Part shown: positions 53,161 to 63,331 of the stretch, in pieces
Numbering within the stretch: position 1 is the first letter of the stretch
Layout of the letters: each line of letters starts with the position of its first letter
Origin: Chlorobium sp.
Lineage (GTDB): Bacteria; Bacteroidota; Chlorobiia; Chlorobiales; Chlorobiaceae
Direction: 5' to 3'
Assembly: GCA_028277485.1 (NCBI GenBank)
Contig: JANQGE010000117.1
Span: forward strand, 1-64,000
DNA length: 64,000 nucleotides
Made by a program: the position numbers and the translations under genes
Notes under the pieces: model-generated
The model's input: the letters and a program-made list of their open reading frames with translations, nothing else
Database searches by the model: none
What the model was told of the DNA's origin: nothing

Positions 53161-54254
53161 AGGTTATATTTGCGGGAGGCGGAACCGGCGGGCACCTGTA
53201 CCCGGCGATAGCAATGGCAGAGGAACTCCTGAAACGGTTTCCCGGGGCCGAGGTTTTGTTTGCCGGAACTGAAAACGGTATCGAGGTGACGGAAATTCCG
53301 CGCCTCGGCTACCGCCTTCATACATTCAGGGTTCGTGGGTTCAAGCGCGGAAAATCACCCGGGGACATGCTTGGCAATGCAGGAGTTCTGGGCTATTTCG
53401 TTGCAGCCCTGTGGAAAGCTGCCGGCCTGATCAGGCGGGAAAAACCCGATGTTGTCGTTGGTACGGGGGGATTTGTCAGTGCCCCCCTTCTGCTCGCCGC
53501 CCAGATTCTCGGCAAAAAAAATCTGATACAGGAACAAAACGCGTTTCCCGGAGTGACAACAAGGCTGCTGGCCATGTTTGCCACCGAGGTGCATCTCTCG
53601 TTTCCTGACAGCCGGCGGTTTCTGAAAAGAAAGACCGGGATCCATGTTTCCGGCAACCCTGCCCGCGGTTTCACCGTAACCGGCACCCGCCGGGCCAGAG
53701 AGCAGTTCGGCCTTGATCCCGAGATGCCTACCCTGCTTGTTTTCGGGGGAAGTCGCGGAGCCCGGTCTATCAACAATGCCGTGAAAAAGTGGGTCGGGGA
53801 ACTCGAGGGAAGAGCCAACGTGGTTTGGCAGACCGGATCGCTCGATTACAAAAGTATAAGCGAAGAGTTCAGGCCTTCGCGCAATCTCTGGATCGGCCCG
53901 TATATCAACGTGATGGGCAACGCCTATTCGGCGGCCGACCTCGTGCTTTGCCGGGCGGGCGCATCAACCGTAGCGGAATTGACCAATCTCGGCAAGCCGG
54001 CAATCCTTGTTCCCTATCCGCATGCGACCGGGAACCATCAGTTGTTCAATGCCGAAGCACTGGTTAGGGAAGGCGCCGCGGCGCTTGTCGAAGACCGGGA
54101 TGTTGCCGGCGGCCACGCGAAAGAACTGATGATGAGGCTGCTTGCGGACAAGGAGGCACGCATAAAAATGGCGGAAGCTTGTAAAAAGCAGGGAAGGCCT
54201 GGAGCGGCAAGAGAGCTTGCCGGAAGAATCGCTCAATTGGGAGCACTTCTATAA
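53157..54254 (+). CDS. murG: UDP-GlcNAc:lipid I N-acetylglucosaminyltransferase
   Basis: 365 residues of the GT28 family with AGGGTGGHLYPAIAMAEEL, GGFVSAPLLLAA, QEQNAFPGVTTRLL, GGSRGARSIN, and CRAGASTVAELTNLGKPAILVPYPHATGNHQLFNA. It converts lipid I to lipid II. It is coupled to ftsW by ATGA. A 90-bp gap with a hairpin separates it from murC. Confidence 0.94.
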   Translation: MKVIFAGGGTGGHLYPAIAMAEELLKRFPGAEVLFAGTENGIEVTEIPRLGYRLHTFRVRGFKRGKSPGDMLGNAGVLGYFVAALWKAAGLIRREKPDVVVGTGGFVSAPLLLAAQILGKKNLIQEQNAFPGVTTRLLAMFATEVHLSFPDSRRFLKRKTGIHVSGNPARGFTVTGTRRAREQFGLDPEMPTLLVFGGSRGARSINNAVKKWVGELEGRANVVWQTGSLDYKSISEEFRPSRNLWIGPYINVMGNAYSAADLVLCRAGASTVAELTNLGKPAILVPYPHATGNHQLFNAEALVREGAAALVEDRDVAGGHAKELMMRLLADKEARIKMAEACKKQGRPGAARELAGRIAQLGALL

Positions 54255-54302
54255 ATTGTCCTGATTCTATCGGGATCAGAAGCGGACGGAAATAAGGTAA
54301 CC

Positions 54303-54328
54303 GGGCAGCGCGACAAGTCGAGCTGCCC
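54303..54328 (+). other. GC-rich hairpin between murG and murC
   Basis: GGGCAGC (54303-54309) pairs with GCTGCCC (54322-54328) across a 12-base loop. CTGAT/ATCAG arms lie 35 bp upstream. There is no T-run, so attenuation or a transcript-stabilising role is possible. The rest of the cluster is very tightly packed, which makes the gap stand out. Confidence 0.4.
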
Positions 54329-54344
54329 TTAGGAACGAGGTATC

Positions 54345-55745
54345 ATGGAGCTGGGGAGAACAAGATGTGTACATATTGTCGGTATAGGCGGTGCAGGGAT
54401 GAGTGCGATTGCCGAGCTGCTGCTTAAATCCGGTTTTGCGGTGACAGGGTCCGACCTTGTCGCCAATGAGGTGACAGGAAAGCTGCAGCGCCAGGGGGCC
54501 GTGGTTTTCCGGGGGCACGACGGCGAGAACATCGGTGACTGCGATGTAGTGGTATATTCGTCAGCGGTGGCGGCAAATGACAATGTGGAGATAGCGGCTG
54601 CGGAGCAAAAGGGCGTTCCTGTTATCAAACGGGATGAAATGCTTGGCGAGCTGATGCGTTACAAAAACGGTATTTGCATCGGGGGAACACACGGCAAGAC
54701 AACGACGACGGCCATGATTGCCACGATGCTTATCGAAAGCGGCGAATCCCCCACCGTTATGATCGGCGGTGTTTCTGATTATCTGAAAGGGAGCACCTTG
54801 GTTGGCAGCGGCCGGTATATGGTGATAGAGGCAGACGAATACGACAGGGCGTTTCTGAAACTGACCCCGTCGCTGGCCGTTATCAACAGCCTGGAAATTG
54901 AGCATACTGATACGTATGCCGACATTGAAGATCTCAGGGAAGCCTTTATTGCATTTGCCGACAAGGTGCCTTTCTATGGCAGGGTGTTGTGCTGTGTTGA
55001 CTGGCCGGAGATAAGGAAAATCATTCCCCGGCTGAACCGGCGCTCGATAACCTACGGCATCGAAGAGTCTGCGGACCTGATGGCTCGCGACATACATGTA
55101 GACAGGCACGAAACAGCTTTTACTGCAGAATATCACCGGGAAGAGCTGGCCCGTGTCCGCATCGCGGTTCCGGGGAGGCATAACGTGCATAACGCTCTGG
55201 CCGCGATTGCCACGGGACTGGAAATGAGGCTGTCGGTTGAAAATATTGTTTCGGGGCTTGCCGCGTTCAGCGGAATGAGGCGGCGTTTTCAGATTACATG
55301 CGGCAAGAGAGGCGGACCGGTAATTGTGGATGATTATGCGCATCATCCTTCAGAAGTCAAGGCGGCAGTCAAAGCCGCCAGAGCGGGATGGCCGGATTAT
55401 GAGGTTATTGCGGTTTTTCAGCCTCATCTCTTCTCCAGAACGAAAGATTTTGCCGACGAATACGGCTGGGCGCTCTCAAATGCCCACCGTGTATGTGTTA
55501 CCGATGTTTTTGCGGCGCGGGAAAACCCGGCAGATTTCCCTGGGATCACGGGTTCCCTGGTTGCAGAAGCAGCGAAAGTTGCAGGTGCGCAGACGGTGGA
55601 GTTTTTTCCTGGCAGGGAGGAACTCTGCAGGTACCTGGCCGGTTACTGTGTTGCAGGGAAGCTGCTGCTATGTATGGGTGCAGGGGATATCACAAAGCTG
55701 GCAGCAAAGCTTGCAGAGCAATGTGGGGGCCATGATGATCGGTAG
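54345..55745 (+). CDS. murC: UDP-N-acetylmuramate:L-alanine ligase
   Basis: 466 residues with [22 protein letters not shown] site [42 protein letters not shown], and [19 protein letters not shown] with [15 protein letters not shown]. It adds L-Ala to UDP-MurNAc. Followed by murB after 43 bp. Confidence 0.94.
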   Translation: MELGRTRCVHIVGIGGAGMSAIAELLLKSGFAVTGSDLVANEVTGKLQRQGAVVFRGHDGENIGDCDVVVYSSAVAANDNVEIAAAEQKGVPVIKRDEMLGELMRYKNGICIGGTHGKTTTTAMIATMLIESGESPTVMIGGVSDYLKGSTLVGSGRYMVIEADEYDRAFLKLTPSLAVINSLEIEHTDTYADIEDLREAFIAFADKVPFYGRVLCCVDWPEIRKIIPRLNRRSITYGIEESADLMARDIHVDRHETAFTAEYHREELARVRIAVPGRHNVHNALAAIATGLEMRLSVENIVSGLAAFSGMRRRFQITCGKRGGPVIVDDYAHHPSEVKAAVKAARAGWPDYEVIAVFQPHLFSRTKDFADEYGWALSNAHRVCVTDVFAARENPADFPGITGSLVAEAAKVAGAQTVEFFPGREELCRYLAGYCVAGKLLLCMGAGDITKLAAKLAEQCGGHDDR

Positions 55746-55788
55746 GCGTTCAACAAATCAACGAATGAACAGATCAACGGCTGTATAG

Positions 55789-56721
55789 ATGATCAGTACT
55801 GAAGAGCTGGTGGATACCATCAGGGGACAGGTGCTTCTGGGAGAGTCCATGAAAGAGCATACCACCCTGAAAATCGGAGGATCTGCGGATTTTTTTGTCG
55901 ATCCTCTTGACAGGGATGATCTCTGCCGGGTGGTTGCGTTGTTCGAGGCGCATGGTTTACCTTACAGGCTGATCGGCAGGGGATCGAACCTTCTGGTGCA
56001 TGACGAGGGTGTGCGCGGGGCTGTTATTGTAACCTCGAGGGCTTTGGGAGAATACCGTGTCAGGAAAAATGTCCTGACATCAGGTGCAGGGGTGCCTCTG
56101 CCGGCGATCGCGGAGAAAACGTTTTCGCTTTCCCTCAGCGGGCTTGAGATGCTGCAGGGGATTCCCGGTACAGTAGGCGGTGCTGTTGCCGCGAATGCAG
56201 GGGCCCACGGACAGGAAATATCCGATGTTGTTTCCTGGGTCGAGATACTCGACCGCGGGAAGCCGCAAGTAATTCCCAGGGATGAGATGGCGTTCGGCTA
56301 CCGTTACTGTTCCCTTGAAGGGCGTGTTATTCTTGGTGTCGGGATGAAACTTGAAAGACTTTCCGATGCAGGGCATAACGAGAGGGACAGGCTGCGCAGG
56401 GAGGCTCTTCAGCGGAGGATCGTTTCCCAGCCTCTGTCCTGGCCCAATGCCGGGAGCGTTTTCCGCAATCCCCGACCGGAGGAAAACCCTTCCGGACTCA
56501 GTGCCGGACAGATGATCGACGCCTGCGGGCTTAAAGGGGTACGGAGAGGCGGTGCGGCTATTTCTGAATGCCATGCCAATATTATCATTAACAGGGGTAA
56601 GGCAAAAGCTGCCGATGTTATGGAGTTGATTGGTATGACAAGAGAGCATGTTCGGAAGATGTTCGGGATTTCTCTTGAGCTGGAACTGAAGCTTCTTGGA
56701 TTTGAAAAAACCTGCTGCTGA
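55789..56721 (+). CDS. murB: UDP-N-acetylenolpyruvoylglucosamine reductase
   Basis: 310 residues of FAD-dependent MurB with TTLKIGGSADFFVDP, RLIGRGSNLLVHDEG, GIPGTVGGAVAANAGAHGQEI, the SVFRNP catalytic Ser region, and AAISECHANIIINRG. The short form lacks the E. coli-type (type I) loop and looks like type II MurB. It reduces the enolpyruvyl group to make UDP-MurNAc. Its TGA overlaps the ftsQ ATG as TGATG. Confidence 0.92.
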   Translation: MISTEELVDTIRGQVLLGESMKEHTTLKIGGSADFFVDPLDRDDLCRVVALFEAHGLPYRLIGRGSNLLVHDEGVRGAVIVTSRALGEYRVRKNVLTSGAGVPLPAIAEKTFSLSLSGLEMLQGIPGTVGGAVAANAGAHGQEISDVVSWVEILDRGKPQVIPRDEMAFGYRYCSLEGRVILGVGMKLERLSDAGHNERDRLRREALQRRIVSQPLSWPNAGSVFRNPRPEENPSGLSAGQMIDACGLKGVRRGGAAISECHANIIINRGKAKAADVMELIGMTREHVRKMFGISLELELKLLGFEKTCC

Positions 56722-57563
56722 TGGAAGGATTTGTCTACGATGATGATTCAGGCATTCCGCCGGAACCCCGGGAGCGGGCCGATGGGAATCATGAGGATGA
56801 TTCTGACATGACAGGTCCCGGGTGGAAAGTTATTACCGCAGCAATGCTGGTTGTTGCGGCAGGACTTGCCGGACTGGCGTTATATGCCCAGCACTGGAAA
56901 AAAAATTTGTGGGTAAGAGAGGTTGTTTTCAGCGGTAACCGGTTGTTGTCAGGGGAGGAGTTGCTGAGACAAACAGACGGGCTGGTCGGTAAGGACTTCG
57001 AAAACATAGACAGCTCGGAATTGGTGGGCAGCTATGCCGCACTTCCCTACATCAAGCGTGCCGGGGTTGCCAAAGAGTTGAATGGTATCGTTCGGGTTAC
57101 GGTTGAGGAGCGTATTCCAATGGCACGGGTTATAAGTGGAGATAAGGTTGAGGTTATTGATACGGAAGGTTATATCTTGCCGTACCGTGACCTTCCTCTT
57201 CCCGCGGCGTCGTTACCACGGGTCGCCGGGGTGAAAAAAAGGCATGTGAAAGGAGAAAACCTGGGGAAAGCTGAGGAGAGAGGTTTTGCGGTGCTCAGGG
57301 AGATGATCGAAGCTGTTGCGGCATCCGAATACGCACGCTTGCTGATAAGCGATGTCAACCTGAAAGAAGAAAATGAAACGTATTTTACGGCAGCAGGGTC
57401 TCCTACCCGCTTTATCGTAGGGAATGATGGGAACTACAAGGAAAAGTTGAAAAAATTCGAGATATTCTGGCAAAAGGTGGTTGCAAAAAAAGGGCTTGAC
57501 GGATATGCAACGGTTGATCTGAGGTTTGCCAAAAGAGTTTTTGCCGTCGAGAAGAGCCGGTAG
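56721..57563 (+). CDS. ftsQ: Cell division protein FtsQ
   Basis: 280 residues with an acidic cytoplasmic N-terminus, one membrane helix (about 37-54, ITAAMLVVAAGLAGLALYAQ), a POTRA domain (WVREVVFSGNRLLSGEELLRQ) and an FtsQ-type beta domain (ALPYIKRAGVAKELNGIVRVTVEERIPMA). It bridges the FtsL side of the divisome and the periplasm. Coupled to murB by TGATG. Position before ftsA supports the call. Confidence 0.85.
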   Translation: MEGFVYDDDSGIPPEPRERADGNHEDDSDMTGPGWKVITAAMLVVAAGLAGLALYAQHWKKNLWVREVVFSGNRLLSGEELLRQTDGLVGKDFENIDSSELVGSYAALPYIKRAGVAKELNGIVRVTVEERIPMARVISGDKVEVIDTEGYILPYRDLPLPAASLPRVAGVKKRHVKGENLGKAEERGFAVLREMIEAVAASEYARLLISDVNLKEENETYFTAAGSPTRFIVGNDGNYKEKLKKFEIFWQKVVAKKGLDGYATVDLRFAKRVFAVEKSR

Positions 57564-57609
57564 AGTTCCTCCAGTATGTCTCCCTTATCATCTTGCACGG
57601 GATGAAACA

Positions 57610-58902
57610 ATGCAGAAAAGCAATATAGTCGTCGGGCTAGACATTGGGACAACTAAAGTATGTGTTGTGGTTGCCGAGAAGGATGAAATGGGGAAACTCA
57701 ACGTCCTGGGGCACGGGCGTGCGGATTCAGAGGGACTCCAGCGTGCAACTGTCGTCAACATCAATAAAACGGTTGACGCCATAAAAACTGCGGTCACCGA
57801 TGCCGAACGCGAATCCTCGATCCGTATTAAAGGGGTTAATGTCGGGATATCAGGTGCCCATGTCCATTGCATTAACAGTAATTCCGAAGTAAGTGTCAAC
57901 CAGTCGGGTATCGTCAACTCGTCGGATGTAAAGCGTTTTCTGGAAAAGGCAAAGACCAACATCCGTTATCTGGACATTGATCACGAGATCATCCACGTGA
58001 TTCCCCAGGAGTTCATTGTCGATGACCAGGATGGAGTACTTGATCCTATAGGTATGGCGGGAACCACCATGCGCGGCAGCGCCTATATTGTGGTGGGGAT
58101 GAAAACCAAGATCCGCAACATCAAGCAATGTGTCGAAAAGGCCGGCCTCGAAATCAATGCCATGACCTTTGAGCCGATTGCGTCCGGACTTGCCGTCATG
58201 AAGGAGAGCGAGAAAAAAAGTGGTGTCGTCATTGTTGATATCGGTGGCGGAACGACCGAAGTTGCCATCTATATTGACGGAGCGATACGTTTTTCGGAGG
58301 TGACAAAGGTTGCGGCCAACGATGTAACGCATGATGTTGCCTATGGTATCAAGGCGCTCTACGAAGTTGCCGAGGAGCTGAAGATCAAGCACGGCTTTGC
58401 CTTTACCGGGACCCGTTCCGAAGATGAGGAAATATTGATTGAGGGTATCGAGGGCCGGCCGCAAAAATCCTTTATGAAAAGCTCACTGACGCTTATTATT
58501 GAAGCCCGTATGATGGAGATTTTTGAGATGATCAGGGATGTTGTCAAGCGTTCCGGGTATTTCGAATATTTGAACGCCGGGGCTGTGATTACTGGCGGCG
58601 GCTGTTTGATTCCCGGAACCGACGTCCTTGCCGCGAATGTACTCGGGCTTGACGTAAGGATAGGGTTTCCTGAAGGTATTTCGGGCGGCATCAAGGGGAC
58701 CATAAACAGTCCTGTCTATGCGACGGTTATGGGACTGGTTGCGTATTCGTTCGAGAACAGGACATTCCAGGACCATGATGTGATCGATTTGCGGGCCGGT
58801 CATACTGAAAAGATGCATGAAAAAAGCGGTTCGCTTCAGGCACAGGGACAGGCGGGCAAGAAAATCGTCGACCGGTTAAAGGACTGGTGGGAAAAGCTCT
58901 AA
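57610..58902 (+). CDS. ftsA: Cell division protein FtsA
   Basis: 430 residues of the actin family: phosphate-1 IVVGLDIGTTKVCVV, the SHS2 region, phosphate-2 GVVIVDIGGGTTEVAIY, and AVITGGGCLIPGTDVLAANV. The C-terminus ends KKIVDRLKDWWEKL, a basic amphipathic membrane-targeting helix. It anchors FtsZ to the membrane. ATG 57610 (MQKSNIVVG) is right; the frame reaches 57526 inside ftsQ. Confidence 0.95.
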   Translation: MQKSNIVVGLDIGTTKVCVVVAEKDEMGKLNVLGHGRADSEGLQRATVVNINKTVDAIKTAVTDAERESSIRIKGVNVGISGAHVHCINSNSEVSVNQSGIVNSSDVKRFLEKAKTNIRYLDIDHEIIHVIPQEFIVDDQDGVLDPIGMAGTTMRGSAYIVVGMKTKIRNIKQCVEKAGLEINAMTFEPIASGLAVMKESEKKSGVVIVDIGGGTTEVAIYIDGAIRFSEVTKVAANDVTHDVAYGIKALYEVAEELKIKHGFAFTGTRSEDEEILIEGIEGRPQKSFMKSSLTLIIEARMMEIFEMIRDVVKRSGYFEYLNAGAVITGGGCLIPGTDVLAANVLGLDVRIGFPEGISGGIKGTINSPVYATVMGLVAYSFENRTFQDHDVIDLRAGHTEKMHEKSGSLQAQGQAGKKIVDRLKDWWEKL

Positions 58903-58920
58903 GGGTTTGAGAGTGTGAGG

Positions 58921-58940
58921 AACAAATTAATAGAGGTGCC
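58921..58940. repeat. Half copy of the intergenic repeat family before ftsZ
   Basis: AACAAATTAATAGAGGTGCC is the typical right-hand end of the family (same as ACAAATTAATAG at 8252 and TTAATAGAGGT at 33876). The left part is missing. It ends 5 bp before the ftsZ ribosome site. Confidence 0.65.
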
Positions 58941-58963
58941 TTAAAAAGGAGGAAATACGACAC

Positions 58964-60229
58964 ATGGCATTTGAACTGGACCCCGGTTTGTTTGAACATG
59001 AGGAGGAAAAAGGTGTCTCCATCAAGATTGTAGGTGTAGGCGGCTGTGGGGGAAATGCAATCAATAATATGATCGACCGCAGGATTGCGGAAGTTGATTT
59101 TATTGCCTTCAATACGGATCGCCAGGCGCTGCTGAACTCCAAAGCGCCGGTAAGAATTCAGATCGGCAAGAAAGCAACCAACGGTCTCGGTGCCGGTGCT
59201 GACCCTGCGAAAGGAAAGCAGGCGGCAGAGGATGACCGTGAGGTCATCGCGGACCAGCTGCGGGGAGCGGACCTTGTGTTTATTGCCGCAGGTATGGGCA
59301 AAGGTACGGGGACCGGGGCGACTCCGGTTATTGCCTCCATTGCACGAAATATGGGCATTCTTACTATCGGTGTCGTTACCCGTCCGTTCAATTTTGAGGG
59401 TAGAATCAAGGCTGAAATTGCCGATGGCGGCATTGCCGAGCTGCGTAAATACATAGATACGCTGATCATCATTGAGAACGAGAAGATTCTCAGCATCGCT
59501 GAGGAGGGGATCAGCGCCACCGAGGCGTTCAACATGGCTAACGATGTGCTTTACAGCGCAGCAAAGGGAATTGCCGATATCATTACCAGTCATGGCCATG
59601 TCAATGTGGATTTCGCGGATGTGAGGAGCATCATGTCCGGAGCGGGAGACGCCGTCATGGGATCGGCCTCGGCCTCCGGTGAAAGAAGGGCGCTGAAAGC
59701 GGCTGCCGATGCGGTTGCCAGCCCGCTGCTGGACGGTGTGGCGCTCAAAGGTGCGAAAGGCGTGCTTGTCAATATGACCGGCGATGTTACCATGCGGGAC
59801 ATGTCGGATGCCATGAGCTATATAGAAGAGCAGGTTGGAAAGTCGGCAAAAATTATCAACGGCTACGTCGAGGATCCCGGCGCATCAGGAGAGATTCGGG
59901 TGACGGTCATCATTACAGGTTTCAGCCGCAACCATGGTGATGAAGAGCCGGAAGATTCCGAAGATACGCAAGCTGTCGATACAAATGTGTCCAGAGGAGT
60001 GTATGCCGCCCACCAGCCTATGTCTCGACAGGTCTCCCCGGGTACCCAGGAGCTGAACCCGGACGACCTTCGAATTCCCGCTTATATCCGCAGAAAGATC
60101 GCCATTCATGATCCCATGGAAGTGGGTGTGAAGGGCAACTCGTCGAAAGAAAAAGAAAACAGCAGGCACGACATGATTCGTAAAGGGGAAACAGACACTC
60201 CAGCATACCTGCGAAGGCTCAAGCAGTGA
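58964..60229 (+). CDS. ftsZ: Cell division protein FtsZ
   Basis: 421-residue tubulin-like GTPase that forms the division ring. GTP-binding parts are [14 protein letters not shown] and NTDRQAL. The glycine-rich T4 loop reads GMGKGTGTG, with Lys113 in place of the usual Gly of the GGGTGTG signature. The T7 catalytic loop is [17 protein letters not shown]. The C-terminal linker contains two peptides like the conserved C-terminal FtsZ tail: [13 protein letters not shown] (367-379) and [12 protein letters not shown] (410-421). A strong ribosome site (AAGGAGG at 58945-58951) precedes the ATG. The gap from ftsA carries a half repeat. Confidence 0.96.
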   Translation: MAFELDPGLFEHEEEKGVSIKIVGVGGCGGNAINNMIDRRIAEVDFIAFNTDRQALLNSKAPVRIQIGKKATNGLGAGADPAKGKQAAEDDREVIADQLRGADLVFIAAGMGKGTGTGATPVIASIARNMGILTIGVVTRPFNFEGRIKAEIADGGIAELRKYIDTLIIIENEKILSIAEEGISATEAFNMANDVLYSAAKGIADIITSHGHVNVDFADVRSIMSGAGDAVMGSASASGERRALKAAADAVASPLLDGVALKGAKGVLVNMTGDVTMRDMSDAMSYIEEQVGKSAKIINGYVEDPGASGEIRVTVIITGFSRNHGDEEPEDSEDTQAVDTNVSRGVYAAHQPMSRQVSPGTQELNPDDLRIPAYIRRKIAIHDPMEVGVKGNSSKEKENSRHDMIRKGETDTPAYLRRLKQ

Positions 60230-60380
60230 TTTCAGAAACTCGACCATTCCCCTTGTGGAAATCTTTTCAGAATTGTAACACAATGAAGCATGTCAATGAT
60301 GATCTTGGTGCTGTCTCATGTTATTTTGTTGGCGGATGCGAGTTGTCCGCAGGTTTTCTCACCACGTTTATCGTTTAAGG

Positions 60381-60815
60381 ATGCAAAAGAACATTGAACG
60401 ATCAGGTCCATCAAGAGATAACCCTTCGTTCAGGACGTTTCTGTCCACGGCATCCTCTTACAGGATCCGGGCAGGTATGGGAGCGTGGTTGCTGCACCGG
60501 CTGTCAGGTCTCTTCCTCGTGCTCTATCTTGTGTTTCACATCAACGGGCTGCGTGCCCTCAGCGATCCATCTGAATTTGAGGTGTATATAACGGTCTTCC
60601 GCAGTCCCCTGTTCAAGATTGCAGAGTTCATGCTGCTCATTGTGGCTGCGTTCCATGCGTTCAACGGTATGAGGATACTGATTCAGGACATGGGTTTCCG
60701 TTCCGACCGTCAGCGTGTACTGTTTTATGGTGTGCTTGCGCTTACGATTATCGTGGTGCTTGCCGGAGGAGTGCCTATCATTTTTCCCTACTTCATCGCA
60801 CCGTTGTTGCCATGA
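60381..60815 (+). CDS. sdhC: Succinate dehydrogenase/fumarate reductase cytochrome b subunit C
   Basis: 144 residues with three membrane helices. The N-terminal RAGMGAWLLHRLSGLFLVLYLVFHING includes SdhC-like His/Arg residues (H of LLHRLSG, H of VFHI), and a later HAFNGMRIL supplies a second His that can bind heme. It anchors the flavoprotein in the membrane. Start ATG 60381 is 4 bp after a weak AAGG; a longer frame from 60318 is possible. It overlaps the next gene as ATGA. Confidence 0.8.
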   Translation: MQKNIERSGPSRDNPSFRTFLSTASSYRIRAGMGAWLLHRLSGLFLVLYLVFHINGLRALSDPSEFEVYITVFRSPLFKIAEFMLLIVAAFHAFNGMRILIQDMGFRSDRQRVLFYGVLALTIIVVLAGGVPIIFPYFIAPLLP

Positions 60816-61300
60816 ACCGCCAGCACGATTTTCAGGGGGTCGGTTCTGCCCGTTCCAGGGCTTTGGGATGGATGATGCAGCGTATCACGGGGGTGGCTCT
60901 TGTGCTGTTTCTCGGGCTGCATTTCTGGGTACAGCATATGCCGACAGGCTTTCTGGCGACCGCGGAGGAGTACAGTGAAATCCTTAGAAGACTTGGGGAA
61001 ACAAGCCCGGAGTTCGCCGACGCCATAGCCGAAGGAAAGATCAGGGAGGCGTTGCCGGGCGAGCATGTGATTACTTACGAGAAGGTGCTCGAGCGGTTGC
61101 GCACCCCCCTGTGGAAGCTCATCAATATCATGCTGTTGCTTTTCTCCCTTGTGCACGGTATGTTAGGCGTGGTCAACGTTCTGGGAGATTACATCCGGCA
61201 CTCTTTCCTGCGGAAAGCTGCCGTGAGCTGCGGCTGGACGGCAGTCCTGTTTCTCGCGGCACAAGGAATCGCATCCATAATGGCAGTTGGAATGAACTAA
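60812..61300 (+). CDS. sdhD: Succinate dehydrogenase/fumarate reductase membrane subunit D
   Basis: 162 residues with three membrane helices and His residues in [13 protein letters not shown] and [19 protein letters not shown], suited to a second heme or quinone site. Start ATG overlaps the sdhC stop (ATGA). A hydrophilic stretch of about 45 residues separates helix 1 and 2. By position and fold it is the second anchor subunit. Confidence 0.72.
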   Translation: MNRQHDFQGVGSARSRALGWMMQRITGVALVLFLGLHFWVQHMPTGFLATAEEYSEILRRLGETSPEFADAIAEGKIREALPGEHVITYEKVLERLRTPLWKLINIMLLLFSLVHGMLGVVNVLGDYIRHSFLRKAAVSCGWTAVLFLAAQGIASIMAVGMN

Positions 61301-61313
61301 GGATATCGGGGTT

Positions 61314-63071
61314 ATGCAGGTTGTGTATCATGATGTGATCATAGTGGGGGCGGGTTTAGCCGGGCTCAGGGCGGCGGTCGAGCTTGCGGGAAAGCATGAT
61401 GTCGCGGTGCTTTCAAAGCTCCATCCTCTCCGGTCACATTCAGGTGCAGCCCAGGGAGGGATATCCGCTGCGCTCGGGAACGCCGAGAAAGATTCCCCTG
61501 AATGGCACGCTTACGATACCATTAAAGGATCCGATTACCTTGCCGACCAGTATGCTGTCGAAGTGATGTGCAATGACGCTCCGCGGGCCATCATTGAACT
61601 TGAACATCTCGGGGTGCCGTTTTCTCGGTTTGACGACGGTCATATTGCCCAACGCCCATTTGGCGGTCATACAAAAAGCTTTGGCGAGGCTCCCGTCCGG
61701 CGGACATGCTACGCAGCAGACAGAACCGGTCATGTCTGTCTTCATACACTCTATGAACAGTCGCTCGGGCGGAATGTCAGCTTTTACGACGAATACCAGG
61801 TGCTTGATCTTTGCATGGTTGAAGGGGCGGTAAACGGAGTTGTAGCTATCGAGCTGAAAACCGGAAGGCTGCTGCTGTTCCATTCCCGGGCAGTCATGTT
61901 TGCAACCGGCGGTTATGGAAAGGCCTGGAAAACAACATCAAACGCTTTTGCCAATACCGGTGACGGGCTGGGCATCGCTTTGAATAACGGCATCCCCCTG
62001 GAAGATATGGAGTTTGTCCAGTTTCACCCTACCGGCCTCTATCAGCTCGGCATTCTCATTACTGAGGCTGCGCGGGGAGAGGGCGGCGTGCTGCGCAACG
62101 GTCAGGGTGAGAGATTTATGGAGAGGTACGCCCCGAGCATCAAGGACCTTGCCCCCCGGGATATTGTGAGCAGAAGCATCTATGAAGAGATCAGGACGGG
62201 AAGGGGGGCAGGGCCGATGAAAGACCATGTTCTCCTGGATCTGACAGCACTTTCGAAGGAAAAAATCGCTGCAAAGCTTCCGGAAATAGAGTCGTTCGCG
62301 AAGATTTATCTGGGCATCGACCCCGCAGATGAAGCGATACCGGTATTGCCTACCTGCCATTACGCGATGGGAGGAATTCCTACTGATGTAAACGGCAGGG
62401 TGACCTGCGATCCGGAAGGTAGCGAAGTTTTCGGATTCTGGGCGGCGGGAGAGGTTGCCTGTGTTTCGGTTCATGGGGCGAACCGCCTTGGTTCGAATTC
62501 ACTGCTGGATCTTATTGTTTTCGGCAGGCGTGCAGGAAAAGATATCAGTCGATTCCTGGATCGTGTCTGCCTTGCTCCGCTTCCTCTGGCTACAGGTTCG
62601 GCAGACAGGGTCAGGGAAATGATCGGCAGGTTTCAGGGAAGAAAAGACGGCGAAACCATCGCGGCGGTCCGAAGCGACCTGCAGGATGTGATGATGGAAA
62701 AAGTGTCGGTTTTCCGTAACGAAGAGGGGCTTTCGGATGCGGTTGATGAATGTGCCGTTCTCCGGAAGAGGGCCGCCGACATCCGTGTATCAGACCACAG
62801 CAGGAATTTCAATACGGAACTCCTCGAGGCGATTGAACTTCAGCACATGGTGAACTATTCGACAGCCGTGGCCGTATCGGCCCTGGAGCGCCGAGAGTCA
62901 AGAGGAGCACACGGGAGGGAAGATTATCCCCTGCGCGATGATGCAAAGTGGCTGAAGCATTCGCTCTGTTTTCTCGGAGAGGATGGGAAAATGTCGGTAA
63001 CCGGGAAGCCGGTTGATCTCTCGCTTGCCGAGGCAAGAGCTGAATTTGCGCCGAAAGCAAGAACGTACTGA
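61314..63071 (+). CDS. sdhA: Succinate dehydrogenase/fumarate reductase flavoprotein subunit
   Basis: 585 residues: FAD Rossmann motif [21 protein letters not shown], the covalent-flavin region [17 protein letters not shown], catalytic part [10 protein letters not shown] and [14 protein letters not shown], and [15 protein letters not shown]. It interconverts succinate and fumarate; in the reductive TCA cycle of green sulfur bacteria it would act as fumarate reductase. No sdhB follows within the window. Confidence 0.9.
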   Translation: MQVVYHDVIIVGAGLAGLRAAVELAGKHDVAVLSKLHPLRSHSGAAQGGISAALGNAEKDSPEWHAYDTIKGSDYLADQYAVEVMCNDAPRAIIELEHLGVPFSRFDDGHIAQRPFGGHTKSFGEAPVRRTCYAADRTGHVCLHTLYEQSLGRNVSFYDEYQVLDLCMVEGAVNGVVAIELKTGRLLLFHSRAVMFATGGYGKAWKTTSNAFANTGDGLGIALNNGIPLEDMEFVQFHPTGLYQLGILITEAARGEGGVLRNGQGERFMERYAPSIKDLAPRDIVSRSIYEEIRTGRGAGPMKDHVLLDLTALSKEKIAAKLPEIESFAKIYLGIDPADEAIPVLPTCHYAMGGIPTDVNGRVTCDPEGSEVFGFWAAGEVACVSVHGANRLGSNSLLDLIVFGRRAGKDISRFLDRVCLAPLPLATGSADRVREMIGRFQGRKDGETIAAVRSDLQDVMMEKVSVFRNEEGLSDAVDECAVLRKRAADIRVSDHSRNFNTELLEAIELQHMVNYSTAVAVSALERRESRGAHGREDYPLRDDAKWLKHSLCFLGEDGKMSVTGKPVDLSLAEARAEFAPKARTY

Positions 63072-63213
63072 TCGGAAGAGAGAGAAACGCTTGGAAGAGG
63101 TGTGTACTGCGTGTTGGCAGGCAGGGAATGGAGTTCGGAAGCAAAATCAGCCGGCAAAAGGAGAATCGGATTTAGGGGTCGAGATGAAGAAGTGTTGATC
63201 TTTGAAATGTTTT

Positions 63214-63293
63214 GGGCGCCTCTCTTGTCATGAGCGGTTCAACCCCTTTCTATCCGCTCAACGAAGCAATTGAGTCGTGGTATAGAGGTGCCC
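63214..63293. repeat. Palindromic intergenic repeat, about 80 bp
   Basis: GGGCGCCTCTCTTGTCATGAG at the left and TATAGAGGTGCCC (63281-63293) at the right are inverted ends. The inner CCCTTTCTATCCGCTCAACGAAGC matches the copy at 42142 (reverse). It lies between sdhA and the CoA transferase gene. Confidence 0.75.
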
Positions 63294-63331
63294 TTTATTC
63301 AGAATTAGGATAAAAAGGAGTGATTACATTT

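Noticed and set aside
62486..62500. GGTTCGAATTC as a tRNA T-loop
   Set aside because: Inside the sdhA coding region and no cloverleaf around it; no tRNA gene found in the window.
63072..63198. Cys-containing stretch after sdhA as a possible sdhB remnant
   Set aside because: Only one frame with a CTACW piece; none of the SdhB Cys patterns are present.
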